DNA from: an uncultured Oscillospiraceae bacterium
Lineage (GTDB): Bacteria > Bacillota > Clostridia > Oscillospirales > Ruminococcaceae
Assembly (NCBI GenBank): GCA_934444765.1
Contig: CAKSDC010000010.1
Span: 1-64,000 of the forward strand
Direction: 5' to 3'
Length of the DNA: 64,000 nt
Shown here: positions 51,005 to 59,061 of the stretch, in pieces
How positions within the stretch are numbered: position 1 is the stretch's first letter
How the letters are laid out: every line of letters starts with the position of its first letter
Program-made: the position numbers and the translations under genes
The notes under the pieces: generated by a model
Database searches by the model: none
What the model was told of the DNA's origin: nothing
The model's input: only the letters and a program-made list of their open reading frames with translations

Positions 51005-51991
51005 ATGTATGTAGCAAATAGTAAGCGTTATAACAACATGGTGTATAATCGTTGTGGAAATTCTGGATTAAAACTATCGGCAATCTCTTTAGGATTATGG
51101 CATAACTTCAGCAATCAAGACGACTTTTACAACATGAAAAAGATGGTATATACTGCGTTCGATAACGGTATAGTTCACTTTGACATCGCTAATAACTATG
51201 GTGGTGGTTCTGCGGAAGAAAACTTTGGAAAGATACTCCACTACGACCTTGCAAAGTATCGTGACGAACTATGTATATCCACTAAGGCAGGTTACGAAAT
51301 GTGGGACGGTCCTTATGGTGACAAGAACGGTTCAAGAAAGTATCTAATATCCAGTTTAGACCAAAGTCTAAAGCGTTTGGGATTAGACTATGTGGACATA
51401 TTCTATCATCACGTATACGACCCTAATACTCCTTTAGAAGAAACTGCTTTAGCCTTAGACCAAATAGTAAGACAAGGTAAAGCACTATACGTAGGCGTAT
51501 CTAACTATAACAAGCGTAACACTGCTAAGATATTGGAAATTTTCAGAGAACTTAAAACTCCATTCGTTATAAACCAACCAGCGTGTTCCATGTTTAACCG
51601 TTGGATTGAAGAAGACGGTTTAGACGAATTTGCAAAAGAACAGGGTTTCGGTTTAATAGCCTACTCACCATTAGCACAAGGTATGCTAACTGATAGATAC
51701 TTAAAAGGTATTCCAAAAGATTCACGAATTGGCAAGGGTAACACATGGTTAAATCAGCAACTTACCACCGAACGACGCATTCAAATTATAAAGCTAAACG
51801 AACTTGCAAAAAATCGTGGACAAAAGCTATCGCAAATGGCAGTATCATGGTTACTCCGCAACGATAAGATAACCTCTGTATTAGTAGGTGCAAGCAAGCC
51901 AGAACAGATTTTAGAAAACGTTGAAGCCGTTCATAAGACTACATTCTCTGAAGACGAACTCAACGAAATAGAAAAAATTCTAAAGGGCTAA
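51005..51991 (+). CDS. Aldo/keto reductase (YghZ-like)
   Basis: A 328-residue NADPH-dependent aldo/keto reductase. The catalytic tetrad is represented by D in HFDIANNYGGG with its Tyr, K in STKAGYEMW and H in FYHHVYD; the cofactor end has VLVGASKPEQILEN. The closest described relatives are the YghZ/AKR14-type glyceraldehyde-3-phosphate reductases, judged from the GPYGDKNGSRKYL region. The AAAGGCGGA site precedes the ATG. Confidence 0.92.
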   Translation: MYVANSKRYNNMVYNRCGNSGLKLSAISLGLWHNFSNQDDFYNMKKMVYTAFDNGIVHFDIANNYGGGSAEENFGKILHYDLAKYRDELCISTKAGYEMWDGPYGDKNGSRKYLISSLDQSLKRLGLDYVDIFYHHVYDPNTPLEETALALDQIVRQGKALYVGVSNYNKRNTAKILEIFRELKTPFVINQPACSMFNRWIEEDGLDEFAKEQGFGLIAYSPLAQGMLTDRYLKGIPKDSRIGKGNTWLNQQLTTERRIQIIKLNELAKNRGQKLSQMAVSWLLRNDKITSVLVGASKPEQILENVEAVHKTTFSEDELNEIEKILKG

Positions 51992-51996
51992 CACAC

Positions 51997-52971
51997 ATGA
52001 AATCTTATACTATAAACATAAACGATAGTAACCAACGTATAGATAAGTATATCTCTAAGGTGTGTACTATGCCTAAGTCTATGTTGTACAAGGCTATCAG
52101 AAACAAACGTATCAAAGTAAACGGTAAACGTTGCGAAGTCTCTCAGCGTTTAAACGTTGGCGACGTGGTAGATATGTATATCAACGATGAATACTTTACA
52201 GTACAACAAGCCTCTACCAAATGTGATATACTACAAGATAGGCTTAAAGACGTTTCAACCGATATTGACATAGTCTATCAAGACCAAAATATACTAATAG
52301 TAGATAAACCTATAGGTTTAGTAGTTCATGCCGATAACGACCATACTAATGATACTCTAATAGACAGAATAACTAAATACTTAATACTAACCGATGAATA
52401 TAGTCCTAATCAAGAACGTTCTTTTTCGCCTGCACTGTGCAATCGCTTAGATAGAAACACTTGTGGTTTGGTAGTATGTGCTAAAAACTCTCAAGCCCTA
52501 AGGGACGTAAACCTTATGATTAAACAGAACCTAATCCATAAAAAGTATCTATGCGTTACTACTAACAGACCTAAAAGACCTGACGGCACTATAGTAGCGT
52601 ATCATCATAAAGATAGCAAGACTAACACGGTAACTCTTTCCAGCAAGCCGAAACCCGACTACAAGCAGATAGTAACCAAATACAGAGTACTAAAAACCAA
52701 CAAAGAACTATCTTTAGTAGAGGTTGAACTGGTAACTGGTAGAACACATCAAATAAGAGCAAGTATGCTATATATAGGCTGTCCGATATTAGGCGATAGC
52801 AAATATGGTAATAGACAGTTCAACCAAAAGTACGACGAACGTTTTCAATGTCTGTGTGCGTACTCTGTTACGTTTGAACTTCTTAAAGGTTCAAGTTTGG
52901 AGTATCTAAACGGAAAGACTATACAGACTAAGAACATTCCGTTTGTAGACAAGTATTTTCATAATGCCTAA
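51997..52971 (+). CDS. rluA-like: RluA-family 23S rRNA pseudouridine synthase
   Basis: A 324-residue RNA pseudouridine synthase. An N-terminal S4 domain (QRIDKYISKVCTMPKSMLYK, IRNKRIKVNGK) precedes the catalytic domain with the nucleophile Asp in CNRLDRNTCGLVV and the TGRTHQIRASM motif. The exact rRNA site (RluC/RluD-type) cannot be assigned. It begins 5 nt after the aldo/keto reductase stop, so the two are coupled. Confidence 0.94.
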   Translation: MKSYTININDSNQRIDKYISKVCTMPKSMLYKAIRNKRIKVNGKRCEVSQRLNVGDVVDMYINDEYFTVQQASTKCDILQDRLKDVSTDIDIVYQDQNILIVDKPIGLVVHADNDHTNDTLIDRITKYLILTDEYSPNQERSFSPALCNRLDRNTCGLVVCAKNSQALRDVNLMIKQNLIHKKYLCVTTNRPKRPDGTIVAYHHKDSKTNTVTLSSKPKPDYKQIVTKYRVLKTNKELSLVEVELVTGRTHQIRASMLYIGCPILGDSKYGNRQFNQKYDERFQCLCAYSVTFELLKGSSLEYLNGKTIQTKNIPFVDKYFHNA

Positions 52972-52986
52972 ATTCCTACTAAAAAT

Positions 52987-53017
52987 AGTTGAATTTAAAG
53001 TTCAACTGTGATATAAT
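52987..53017 (+). promoter_or_regulatory. metY promoter overlapped by an inverted repeat
   Basis: TTGAAT (52989-52994), 17 bp, TATAAT (53012-53017). An exact inverted repeat AGTTGAA-7 nt-TTCAACT (52987-52993 and 53001-53007) covers the -35 and spacer, a position suited to a repressor. A sulfur regulator is a guess; none is in the window. Confidence 0.68.
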
Positions 53018-53055
53018 AGTATTATCAACAATATAATACTTTTGGAGGAACTAAC

Positions 53056-54360
53056 ATGGAAATAGAAACTAAATGTTTGCATTCGGGATATACCCCTAAA
53101 AATGGTGAACCTCGTGTACTACCTATAGTGCAAAGCACTACTTATGTATTCGATAGTACCGAACACATTGCCGAACTATTCGATAAGCCAGTAGAATATA
53201 TGTACTCCCGATTTGCTAATCCTACTGTAGACGCAGTAGAAAAAAAGATTGCCGACCTTGAAGGTGGTGTAGGTGCTATGTGTACTTCAAGCGGACAGGC
53301 TGCGAACCTATTAGCAATTCTTAACGTGTGTAACGCTGGAGATAGTTTTATATCTACAGGCACTATATACGGCGGAACGGTAAACCTATTTTCTGCGACC
53401 TTAAAAAAGCTCGGTATAGAGTGCATATTTGTAAGCAACGATGACGACGACGAAACCATTCAAAAAGCGTTCAAACCTAACACTAAGGCGGTATTCGGTG
53501 AAACTTTAGCCAATCCAGCTATAGAAGTCTTCGATATAGAGAAGTTTTCTAAAATAGCACACGCTAACAACGTACCTTTAATAGTGGATAATACTTTCTG
53601 TACGCCTCTATTCTGTAGACCTTTTGAGTTTGGTGCGGATATAGTTACACACTCCACCACAAAGTATATGGACGGTCACGCAGTACAAGGCGGTGGCGTA
53701 ATAGTAGATAGTGGTAACTTCGATTGGGCTAAAAGTGGAAAGTTCCCAGAGTTTACCGAACCAGACCCTACGTATCACGGACTACGATACGTTAAAGACT
53801 TTGGCAATATGGCATACATCATAAAGGCAAGAACTCAACTAATGCGTGACTTTGGTTGTTATCCGTCGGCTCATTCGGCATTTTTGCTAAACTTAGGATT
53901 AGAAACTCTACCAGTTAGAATGAAACAGTATTGCGAAAACGCTTCTAAAGTTGCCGACTATCTTGAAACTATAGATATAGTCAGTGATATTAAATATCCT
54001 ACTAAGTTGAAGGGCAGACAACAAGAGTTAGTTCAAAAGTATCTAACAGGTGGTAGCGGAGTAATAACCTTTACTATAGAAGGTGGAAGAAACGTAGCCG
54101 TTAAGTTTATGAACGCTTTAAAGTTAGCCTCTAACGAAGTACACGTTGCCGACATAAAAACTTGTGTACTACATCCAGCCTCTGCTACACACAGACAACT
54201 AACCGACGAACAGTTAGTACTTGCAGGGGTCAACCCTGGATTGATTAGACTATCGGTAGGACTTGAAAACGTAAACGACATAATAGCCGATTTAGACCAA
54301 GCCTTTGATAGCGTTTCAACAAATAATAGCAAGGATTCTCCCACCTCTATAGGTGAGTGA
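53056..54360 (+). CDS. metY: O-acetylhomoserine sulfhydrylase, C-terminus altered by repeat
   Basis: A PLP enzyme of the Cys/Met-metabolism family that makes homocysteine from O-acetylhomoserine and sulfide. Signatures: YSRFANPTVDAVEKKIADLEGG, CTSSGQAANLL, IVDNTFCTP, PLP lysine in THSTTKYMDGH, and the C-terminal RLSVGLENVNDIIADLDQAF. Normal enzymes end within a few residues of that point. Here the frame continues as DSVSTNNSKDSPTSIGE, and these last 14 codons come from repeat copy 3 (from 54318). So the element has replaced the native stop. Activity is probably retained, since the addition is beyond the fold. 434 residues in total. Confidence 0.94.
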   Translation: MEIETKCLHSGYTPKNGEPRVLPIVQSTTYVFDSTEHIAELFDKPVEYMYSRFANPTVDAVEKKIADLEGGVGAMCTSSGQAANLLAILNVCNAGDSFISTGTIYGGTVNLFSATLKKLGIECIFVSNDDDDETIQKAFKPNTKAVFGETLANPAIEVFDIEKFSKIAHANNVPLIVDNTFCTPLFCRPFEFGADIVTHSTTKYMDGHAVQGGGVIVDSGNFDWAKSGKFPEFTEPDPTYHGLRYVKDFGNMAYIIKARTQLMRDFGCYPSAHSAFLLNLGLETLPVRMKQYCENASKVADYLETIDIVSDIKYPTKLKGRQQELVQKYLTGGSGVITFTIEGGRNVAVKFMNALKLASNEVHVADIKTCVLHPASATHRQLTDEQLVLAGVNPGLIRLSVGLENVNDIIADLDQAFDSVSTNNSKDSPTSIGE

Positions 54361-54498
54361 GATGAATTGCAAGTAGGAAAAATAACGGCAGTGGTGGGCG
54401 GAGAGAAATCGGTATCCCCCACTGACATGAGGCAAACTACAGTCAGTGTTCTGCTGGCTTGTCAGACTCTGTGAAATTACCGACTGTGGATTGAAACA
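54318..54498 (+). repeat. Structured ~180-nt dispersed repeat, copy 3
   Basis: Same element as 12061-12231 and 33842-34022. Its first 43 nt form the end of metY and supply the stop codon; the rest is 3' untranslated. Stems: CCCACCT/AGGTGAG, CAGTGG/CCCCACTG, and CTACAGTC/GACTGTGG closing the 3' domain. Where copy 1 has CCACAG the G-C pair replaces G-U, a change compatible with pairing. A normal terminator follows 35 nt later. Confidence 0.85.
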
Positions 54499-54533
54499 AA
54501 ATAGATATATATCAAAAGAGTAAGTGACTGCAC

Positions 54534-54557
54534 CAAATAGGTACAGTCACATTTTTT
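54534..54557. terminator. Terminator of metY, shared with the VWA gene
   Basis: GTGACTG / CAGTCAC stem, extended by an inner ACC/GGT pairing, with A then T6 on the plus strand. The VWA gene stop on the other strand lies in the T tract. Confidence 0.82.
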
Positions 54558-55839
54558 ACTGTTGATACTGTTTAACTACTCTAATAATGATATCTTTAAG
54601 TTTTTCGACTTTGTAGTCGCCTATAATAGGTTCAAGGTGTTCTCCGCCAACTCCTGAATCGTCGGTTAAGAATATGTACGTTCCGTTAGTGTATATACTA
54701 AGCGAACGTGCAAAGACTTCAGTTTCACGGTTAGTATTAGAGGATACTACGGGTACTATCTTGATACCGTTTGTACTTGCAACTTTTATAGCCTCATCTA
54801 ATACTGCCTTAGTTCCCTCATGTGGTGGAGCATCGAAGATTAAAAAGGCTACTTTTACGGCGTGACTGTCCCATTGACCGTCAGTTATAGTCTGTTTAAG
54901 GATTTCAGCCACTGCTTCAGGTTCATCTCCCCCACCTTCAGCGTTTTCGTTATTGAGTAGTTGCTGAACGGTTTGAATATCGTTCGTAAAGTCGTTACAC
55001 TTAGTAACGTATTCGTCGCCCTTATCACGGTAGAAGTTTACAGAATACTGAACGTTATCAGTACCGATAGTTTTAGCTATACCGCTAAACTCTCTTTGAA
55101 GATAGAACATTTCGTCACCCATAGAACCTGTAGTATCTAATATAAACATAACCTGAGTATTAGAGTATCTTTCAGTAGGAGTATCGAATACGTATTCAAC
55201 TTGAGTATCTATTAAGTTTAAGCCACTCTGTCCGACGTTTGAACTGTCCTGTTCAGAAGATAGTGTTAGACTATACTGTTGTACTTCCCCGTTATAAGAT
55301 ATTTCCACCTTGTCGATAGACGTACAGTCTTTATCTTCAAGGAACAGATAGGCTATACCGTCCTTATCGCTAACTGAAGACCATAGAGTATTGCCGTTAG
55401 TATCTAACGCTTTAACGTTAGCGTTTACCACTACGTCGTTAGAACTATCTTTAACTACAACTTTTACTCTGTTGATAGATACTAAGGTATAGTCAGGGAA
55501 CTGAACTAAACCAGTACTTAGAAGGTTAGTAAAAAATCCCCAGTTTTGATTATCGTTCCATTCACCAGCGGTTAGAATGCCGAAAGCGTCATCATCGTTC
55601 GTTAAGGAACTATCACCTAAAACACCGTTGCTATTCACGTCTTCGATAGATTCGCCGTCTTCGGCTACTGCGTCATCGACTGCTACGTCATCATAGTAAC
55701 CGATGTCAGACTTTTCGTGACTTGCATAGTCTCCGCTTGCACTGTTTAAAGTTTCATCAGAAGCCCCACAGGCTACGTATACCGAAAGATTAGCTATGCA
55801 TAATGCACATAGTAGCGTTTTTTTCAAGATATTTTTCAT
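54556..55839 (-). CDS. VWA-domain lipoprotein
   Basis: A 427-residue exported protein. A type II signal with lipobox SVYVACGAS anchors it to the membrane. An acidic, disordered stretch (about 27-85) is followed by a beta-sandwich, carboxypeptidase-regulatory-like region (about 125-200, VKVVVKDSSNDVVVNANV) and a von Willebrand factor A domain (about 228-427) with MIDAS motif DTTGSMGDE. VWA lipoproteins bind ligands or act as chaperones; no partner gene is adjacent. Confidence 0.87.
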   Translation of the reverse strand: MKNILKKTLLCALCIANLSVYVACGASDETLNSASGDYASHEKSDIGYYDDVAVDDAVAEDGESIEDVNSNGVLGDSSLTNDDDAFGILTAGEWNDNQNWGFFTNLLSTGLVQFPDYTLVSINRVKVVVKDSSNDVVVNANVKALDTNGNTLWSSVSDKDGIAYLFLEDKDCTSIDKVEISYNGEVQQYSLTLSSEQDSSNVGQSGLNLIDTQVEYVFDTPTERYSNTQVMFILDTTGSMGDEMFYLQREFSGIAKTIGTDNVQYSVNFYRDKGDEYVTKCNDFTNDIQTVQQLLNNENAEGGGDEPEAVAEILKQTITDGQWDSHAVKVAFLIFDAPPHEGTKAVLDEAIKVASTNGIKIVPVVSSNTNRETEVFARSLSIYTNGTYIFLTDDSGVGGEHLEPIIGDYKVEKLKDIIIRVVKQYQQ

Positions 55840-55883
55840 AAAAATAATCCCCCATTCATAGTAGAGTTTTTTAAGTTGTCTAC

Positions 55884-55912
55884 ATTATATCCCAATAGAT
55901 TGGTAAAATCAA
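55884..55912 (-). promoter_or_regulatory. Promoter of the VWA lipoprotein gene
   Basis: Minus-strand TTGATT (55912-55907), 17 bp, TATAAT (55889-55884), about 45 nt before the start codon. Confidence 0.78.
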
Positions 55913-56012
55913 CACATATTCCAAATTGGAACTATACTGTAAATATTTTGAAATAGTATATTTACCGAATATTAATATATATCCAAAAATAGTATAATAT
56001 TATGGCTAATAG

Positions 56013-56041
56013 TTGACTTTTTGGTAACACTGTAGTATAAT
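56013..56041 (+). promoter_or_regulatory. Promoter of the tautomerase-proA operon
   Basis: TTGACT (56013-56018), 17 bp, TATAAT (56036-56041), 39 nt before the tautomerase ATG. Confidence 0.83.
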
Positions 56042-56079
56042 TATAGCCATAAATACAGCTAAGAAAGGATTTTTTTAAT

Positions 56080-56421
56080 ATGCCATATATCAATACTATT
56101 ACTAACAAGACTATCACAAAAGATAGCGAACTAAGACTAAAAACACAGTTCGGTAGTGCCATAACACTACTACACAAGACCGAAAGTTGGTTAATGCTTA
56201 ACTTTAACGACAATCAAAAGATGTACTTTCAAGGTGACGGTTCTAAGCCTATGGCTATGGTAGAAGTTAAACTATTCGGTAAGAGCACTCCTACAGACTA
56301 TCAAAACATGACCAGAAAGATTACCGAAATAGTATCTAACGAACTAAAAATAGCTCCTAACTGTGTATACGTAAAGTACGAGGAAGTGGCACATTGGGGT
56401 TGGAATGGTAACAACTTCTAA
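56080..56421 (+). CDS. MIF-family tautomerase
   Basis: A 113-residue member of the macrophage migration inhibitory factor/phenylpyruvate tautomerase branch. The catalytic base would be Pro2 (MPYINTITN), exposed after Met removal; KTESWLMLNF and the C-terminal WGWNGNNF fit the trimeric MIF fold. The natural bacterial substrate is unknown. It is followed 22 nt later by proA, so the pair is one transcript. Confidence 0.85.
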   Translation: MPYINTITNKTITKDSELRLKTQFGSAITLLHKTESWLMLNFNDNQKMYFQGDGSKPMAMVEVKLFGKSTPTDYQNMTRKITEIVSNELKIAPNCVYVKYEEVAHWGWNGNNF

Positions 56422-56443
56422 CTCTATTGAAAGGATTATTACT

Positions 56444-57691
56444 ATGGAATATTTACAAAACTTAGGTATTAAGGCTAAAAAGTCCGCTATGATATTAAAC
56501 ACTTTAGGTCAGGCAGAAAAGAATAACTGTCTTGAAGTGGTAGCAAATCAGCTAATAGCCAATACCGACCAAATTTTAGAGGCTAACCAATTGGACGTTC
56601 AAAAGGCTATCGAAAAGGGCGTAAAGTCTTCTCTAATAGATAGACTTAAACTCACTACCGACAGAATTAACGGCATGGCTGAAGGTATCAAAAAAATAGT
56701 AATGTTAGAAGACCCTATAGGTCAAACTATATCCGCTTGGATTAGACCTAACGGCTTAGAAATAGCTCAAAAAAGAGTTCCTTTAGGTGTAATAGGCATT
56801 ATATTTGAAAGTCGCCCTAACGTTACTGCTGACGCTTTTAGCCTATGTTTCAAGACTGGTAACGCTACTATATTACGTGGTGGTAGTGACGCTTTTAACT
56901 CCAACAAAGCTATAGTAGACGTTATTAGGACTGCTATCGAAAGTGTTGGACTTCCTAAAGATTGTATTCAGTTAGTAGAAGATACTTCCCACGAAACCGC
57001 TACTAAGATGATGAAACTAAACCAATACATAGACGTATTAATTCCACGTGGTGGTTCTGGCTTGATTAAGACTGTAGTAGAAAACGCTACTATTCCTACT
57101 ATCGAAACTGGTACGGGTAACTGTCACGTATACGTAGATGAGTACGCCGACTTAGATATGGCAGTAAAGATAGTAGAAAACTCTAAAACTCAACGTTTAG
57201 GAACTTGCAACACTTGTGAAAGTTTAGTAGTTCATAAAAACATAGCCGAAAAGGTTCTACCTCTAATATGTGACAATCTAAAGTCCCACAACGTAGAAAT
57301 TCGTGGTGATGAGATAGTACAGTCTATAGTTAAAGACGTAGTTCCAGCTACTCAGGAAGACTGGGGTACTGAATATCTCGACGCTATCATCTCCATTAAA
57401 GTCGTAAACTCTATCGATGAGGCTATAGAACACATCAACACCTATAACACTAAGCACTCCGAAAGCATAGTTACCAATAACTATCAAAATTCAAGAAAGT
57501 TCACTTCTCAAGTAGACGCTTCGGCAGTATACGTAAACGCTTCTACACGCTTTACCGACGGCTTTGAATTTGGTTTTGGTGCAGAAATAGGCATAAGCAC
57601 TCAAAAGTTGCACGCACGTGGTCCAATGGGACTATTAGCTTTAACTACTACTAAGTATGTAATCAACGGCAACGGACAGATTAGAAAGTAA
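56444..57691 (+). CDS. proA: Gamma-glutamyl phosphate reductase
   Basis: ProA reduces gamma-glutamyl phosphate to the semialdehyde for proline synthesis. The 415-residue protein has the VPLGVIGIIFESRPNVTADA motif, the Gly-rich LIPRGGSGLI and the catalytic Cys in QRLGTCNTCESLV. The ATG at 56444 follows GAAAGGA and gives the usual length; an in-frame ATG at 56405 lies inside the tautomerase gene. proB is not adjacent. Confidence 0.96.
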   Translation: MEYLQNLGIKAKKSAMILNTLGQAEKNNCLEVVANQLIANTDQILEANQLDVQKAIEKGVKSSLIDRLKLTTDRINGMAEGIKKIVMLEDPIGQTISAWIRPNGLEIAQKRVPLGVIGIIFESRPNVTADAFSLCFKTGNATILRGGSDAFNSNKAIVDVIRTAIESVGLPKDCIQLVEDTSHETATKMMKLNQYIDVLIPRGGSGLIKTVVENATIPTIETGTGNCHVYVDEYADLDMAVKIVENSKTQRLGTCNTCESLVVHKNIAEKVLPLICDNLKSHNVEIRGDEIVQSIVKDVVPATQEDWGTEYLDAIISIKVVNSIDEAIEHINTYNTKHSESIVTNNYQNSRKFTSQVDASAVYVNASTRFTDGFEFGFGAEIGISTQKLHARGPMGLLALTTTKYVINGNGQIRK

Positions 57692-57715
57692 TTGAAGTTT
57701 TCTGAACATATAAGA

Positions 57716-57750
57716 GTTCCCCACTAAGTATATAGTGGGGAACGTTTGTT
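57716..57750. terminator. Terminator between proA and GH25 gene
   Basis: An 11-bp perfect stem GTTCCCCACTA / TAGTGGGGAAC with 6-nt loop, followed on the plus strand by GTTTGTTTT. It serves proA and probably also the converging GH25 gene. Confidence 0.8.
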
Positions 57751-58575
57751 TTAATCTTCTTTAAGAGTACGCTTTAACTCCATAAGGTCAGCCGTAGAGA
57801 CTTTTCCATCCTTATTGATATCTAAGTCGGTAGCCTCTACTGAACCGTCACCTAACAGATACTTTTTAAGTCTAACCAAATCGGAAGTAGTATACTTTTT
57901 AGAAGTTTTAGGTTTATAGCCGTTAAAACCAAGTTTAGTAATAATGTTAGGATAGTCTATATAGCAGTAGTTTTTATCTACTATACCAGATATGCCGTCT
58001 AAATACTTGCTATCTAAGTGATTAGTTTCTGCACCGTATTGCCATATACCGTAGCTACCACTATAGGTACAAGTATTAGCCCATTGAGCTATCCAGATAG
58101 TATACTTAGTCTTGATATCGTTGGTATAGTAACGGTTCATATAGTCCAAATTTGCGTATACGCCTACGTAGTAACCGTTATCTTCTAAGACTTTGCAAAA
58201 AGCGTCTGTCATTTTGGATACTAACGACTTAGTAGGAGTAACTCCTTGCTTTTTGGCATAGTTGAAACTGTCATACTCCCAATCGTAGAATACTGGTAGT
58301 GATAGCTTTCCCTTGTATTGACCTATTACTTTTAAGCAATACTCAGCCTCTTTTTTAGCAAGTTCTGTAGAGTAGGCATATCCGAACCAGTACACGCCCA
58401 CGTGTAGACCGTTATCCAAAGCGTTTTTGATATTGGTATGGAAGTTTTTATCCACTGTGGAATTTCCGTAACCTGCACGGATTATAACTCCGTCTATGCC
58501 AGCCTTTTTGACCTTTTTAAAGTCTATAGTTCCATTATGAACCGAAACGTCTATCAATCTGTACTTAATATTCAT
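57751..58575 (-). CDS. GH25 lysozyme-like protein with partial dockerin
   Basis: A 274-residue protein. Residues 1 to about 200 are a GH25 muramidase barrel: IDVSVHNGTIDFKKVKKAGIDGVIIRAGYG, HVGVYWFGYA, VFYDWEYD (the DxE pair) and IAQWANTCTYSGSYGIWQYG. The C-terminal 50 residues resemble a dockerin, but only the second calcium loop is intact (DINKDGKVSTADLMELKR); the first lacks its Asp/Asn loop. No signal peptide is present from the ATG at 58575, which has GAAAGGA at the standard distance. A longer frame to 58671 adds no real signal either. Confidence 0.88.
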   Translation of the reverse strand: MNIKYRLIDVSVHNGTIDFKKVKKAGIDGVIIRAGYGNSTVDKNFHTNIKNALDNGLHVGVYWFGYAYSTELAKKEAEYCLKVIGQYKGKLSLPVFYDWEYDSFNYAKKQGVTPTKSLVSKMTDAFCKVLEDNGYYVGVYANLDYMNRYYTNDIKTKYTIWIAQWANTCTYSGSYGIWQYGAETNHLDSKYLDGISGIVDKNYCYIDYPNIITKLGFNGYKPKTSKKYTTSDLVRLKKYLLGDGSVEATDLDINKDGKVSTADLMELKRTLKED

Positions 58576-58645
58576 AAAAAAAATCCTTTCAATAAGTTGG
58601 TAGTAATAATAGTATATGCCCTCTCTCATAATAGGGCTATAGAGC

Positions 58646-58672
58646 AAAAAAATATGCACTATATAGTGCATA
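58646..58672 (-). terminator. Terminator of the Cys-rich peptide gene
   Basis: A 20-nt perfect palindrome (58653-58672, TATGCACTATATAGTGCATA) is followed on the minus strand by seven T. It separates the small Cys-rich gene from the GH25 gene. Confidence 0.78.
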
Positions 58673-58749
58673 GTAGGTAGATATTTTTCTGTATGTACGG
58701 AACGACTACTATTACATAGCCGTTCCAGAGTGTACTGTATAGTTAATAA

Positions 58750-58890
58750 CTAACAGCCACAACCTCCGCCACAGTTGTTGCAACCGCAACCGTTATCACA
58801 ACCGTTAAAGCCGTTACCACAGCAACAGAATAATAGAATAAGAATTATAATCCACCAGCAACAGTTTCCACCAAAACAACCGCAACCCAT
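58750..58890 (-). CDS. 46-residue cysteine/glycine-rich membrane peptide
   Basis: A small gene too short for usual ORF cutoffs. The ATG follows AAGGAGATATGTTTT. The product starts MGCGCFGGNCCWW, has a short hydrophobic core (IIILILLF, 14-21), then CCCGNGFNGCDNGCGCNNCG and ends GGCGC: 13 Cys, many Gly and Asn. It is followed 77 nt later by a strong terminator, which supports a real transcript. I do not recognise the family; small Gly/Cys-rich proteins of Firmicutes (spore coat or envelope type) and metal-binding peptides are possible analogues. Confidence 0.7.
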   Translation of the reverse strand: MGCGCFGGNCCWWIIILILLFCCCGNGFNGCDNGCGCNNCGGGCGC

Positions 58891-59002
58891 AAAACATATC
58901 TCCTTAAACAGATATTTAAAACGTAAGAGCTAACTCTTTAAGCGTTTCATAGTTATATTATATGTAGCACAAAATTTTTGGTTACTAAACGTTTTAGAGA
59001 TA

Positions 59003-59031
59003 TTGTAAAAAATTTTAGTATGTGATATAAT
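59003..59031 (+). promoter_or_regulatory. Promoter of the FAD oxidoreductase-galT operon
   Basis: TTGTAA (59003-59008), 17 bp, TATAAT (59026-59031), 30 nt before the start codon. Confidence 0.72.
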
Positions 59032-59061
59032 CTAAATATATATAATGAAAGGTTTGATAAG

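Noticed and set aside
54033..54428. Minus-strand ORF starting MSVGDTDFSPP across repeat copy 3 and metY (similar ones in copy 1)
   Set aside because: It is antisense to a clear gene and arises from the repeat sequence; it has no ribosome site and differs at its end between copies.
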